Of a DNA stretch of 6,803 nucleotides, positions 5,589 through 6,803 are shown in pieces. Source of the DNA: JAIVJN01 sp036732565 (GTDB taxonomy: Bacteria; Acidobacteriota; Vicinamibacteria; Vicinamibacterales; UBA2999); contig DAINCF010000393.1 of the NCBI GenBank assembly GCA_036732565.1, positions 1 to 6,803 on the forward strand, in the 5' to 3' direction. The notes below the pieces were generated by a model. It ran no database searches, was not told the DNA's origin, and saw only the letters and a program-made list of their open reading frames with translations. The stretch's first letter is position 1. Each line of letters starts with the position of its first letter. Position numbers and translations under genes: made by a program.

Positions 5589-6803
5589 TTACGACTTGCC
5601 GTTCTGCATCGCCGCCAGGAACTCGGCATTCGTCTTCGCCTTGCCCATTCTCGACAGCAGCAGCTCCATCGCCTCGGTGGATGACAACGGCGTCAGCACA
5701 CGACGAAGGACGTAGACGCGCTGCAGATCCTCTTTGGCCATGAGCAGCTCTTCCTTGCGGGTGCCGCTCTTCTGAATGTCGATGGAGGGGAACACGCGGC
5801 GATCGGCGAGTTTGCGATCGAGATGTATTTCGGAGTTGCCCGTGCCCTTGAACTCCTCGAAGATGACCTCGTCCATGCGCGACCCGGTGTCGATCAGCGC
5901 GGTGGCGACGATGGTCAGCGAGCCGCCCTCTTCGATGTTGCGGGCCGCGCCGAAGAAGCGCTTGGGCCGCTGCAGCGCGTTGCTGTCCACACCGCCCGAC
6001 AGGACCTTGCCAGACGTCGGCACGATGGTGTTGTAGGCCCGTGCCAAGCGCGTGACCGAGTCGAGCAGGATGACCACGTCCTTCCGGTGCTCGACCAGGC
6101 GCTTCGCCTTCTCGATGACCATCTCGGCGACCTGGACGTGGCGCTGGGCCGGCTCGTCGAACGTCGACGAGATGACCTCGCCCTTCACGGAGCGCTGCAT
6201 GTCGGTGACTTCTTCGGGCCGCTCGTCGATGAGCAGCACGATCAGATAGACCTCCGGGTGATTCGTGGTCACCGCATTGGCGATCGCCTGCAGCAGCATC
6301 GTCTTGCCGGTGCGCGGCGGCGCAACGATGAGGCCGCGCTGCCCCTTGCCGAGCGGCGTCATCAGGTCCATCACCCGCGTCGAGAGGTTCTCGGGATCGG
6401 CTTCCAGCTTGATGCGCTCCTGCGGGTAGAGCGGCGTGAGGTTCTCGAAGAACACGCGCTCCTTGCCGCGGGCGGGCGGCTCGAAGTTGACGGCCTCGAC
6501 CTTGATGAGGGCGAAGTAGCGCTCGCCTTCCTTCGGCGGTCGAATCTGGCCGGCGATGGTGTCACCGGTGTGCAGGTCGAACTTGCGAATCTGCGACGGC
6601 GAGACGTAGATGTCGTCCGGCCCGGCGAGGTAGTTGTAGTCGGGGGCGCGCAGGAAGCCGAAGCCGTCCGGCAGCACTTCGAGGACCCCCTCGGAGAAGA
6701 TCAGCCCGGCTTTCTCGGCGCGGGCGCGCAGGATCTCGAAAATGAGCTCCTGCTTGCGCATGCCGGTGGCGCCGGCGATTTCCAGCTCCTTGGCGATCTT
6801 GGT
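5589..6803 (-). CDS. rho: Transcription termination factor Rho (start of gene outside window)
   Basis: The 404 visible residues cover nearly the whole hexameric RNA helicase that ends transcription. The frame stays open to the window edge; an internal ATG at 6761 (GMRKQE) is not the start, because the 14 residues before it (TKIAKELEIAGATG) match the usual helical N-terminus. By comparison with E. coli Rho roughly 15 or more residues are missing. In visible numbering: the RNA-binding cold-shock domain lies at about 38-110 (GFGFLR, YVSPSQIRKF, RPPKEGERYFAL); Walker A APPRTGKT at 161-168; LLIDERPEEVT at 190-200, carrying the catalytic Glu; Walker B VVILLDS at 243-249; Q-loop region VPTSGKVLSGGVDSNA at 261-276; R-loop KGTGN at 319-323; and SGTRKEEL near the end. 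No large insertion is seen in the N-terminal domain, so it is a compact Rho of the E. coli type. Confidence 0.98.
   Translation of the reverse strand, partial: TKIAKELEIAGATGMRKQELIFEILRARAEKAGLIFSEGVLEVLPDGFGFLRAPDYNYLAGPDDIYVSPSQIRKFDLHTGDTIAGQIRPPKEGERYFALIKVEAVNFEPPARGKERVFFENLTPLYPQERIKLEADPENLSTRVMDLMTPLGKGQRGLIVAPPRTGKTMLLQAIANAVTTNHPEVYLIVLLIDERPEEVTDMQRSVKGEVISSTFDEPAQRHVQVAEMVIEKAKRLVEHRKDVVILLDSVTRLARAYNTIVPTSGKVLSGGVDSNALQRPKRFFGAARNIEEGGSLTIVATALIDTGSRMDEVIFEEFKGTGNSEIHLDRKLADRRVFPSIDIQKSGTRKEELLMAKEDLQRVYVLRRVLTPLSSTEAMELLLSRMGKAKTNAEFLAAMQNGKS

Overview
The window is a GC-rich piece of bacterial chromosome with short intergenic gaps. The gene content points to Acidobacteriota, perhaps a Vicinamibacteria-like lineage. 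The evidence is a FtsX/MacB-type permease tail of the kind common in the large acidobacterial permease families, a secreted DUF5117/Met-zincin metalloprotease, and GTAG-headed palindromic repeats. The assignment is an inference from family distribution; there is no rRNA or marker phylogeny here.

Layout, left to right. Positions 1-174 (+) hold the C-terminal end of an ABC-transporter permease. It meets, tail to tail with one base between stop codons, a large secreted zinc metalloprotease on the minus strand (176-2653). That gene has a recognisable promoter, a strong ribosome binding site, and an inverted repeat that spans both. The 188-base gap at 2654-2841 also holds an inverted pair of REP-like palindromes. 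Then come four more minus-strand genes. In transcription order they are rho (5589 to beyond 6803, start missing), aguB (4565-5506), aguA (3519-4565) and a CGNR zinc-finger regulator (2842-3438).

Functional logic. AguA (agmatine deiminase) and AguB (N-carbamoylputrescine amidase) are the two consecutive enzymes that turn agmatine into putrescine. Their genes overlap by one base (TAATG), so they are almost certainly co-expressed and probably translationally coupled. The CGNR protein lies 80 bases downstream on the same strand and could share the transcript. Rho lies 82 bases upstream of aguB, separated by a REP-like hairpin. No arginine decarboxylase gene is visible, so agmatine supply must be encoded elsewhere.

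The enzyme genes are conventional. The less ordinary material is in the gaps: three copies of a GTAG-headed palindrome (two arranged as an inverted REPIN-like pair), a second short repeat family (core GCTGACCC, three copies) around the start of the CGNR gene, and the inverted repeat covering the -10 box and Shine-Dalgarno of the metalloprotease gene. I found no CRISPR array, tRNA, rRNA, transposase gene or convincing new multi-gene system.
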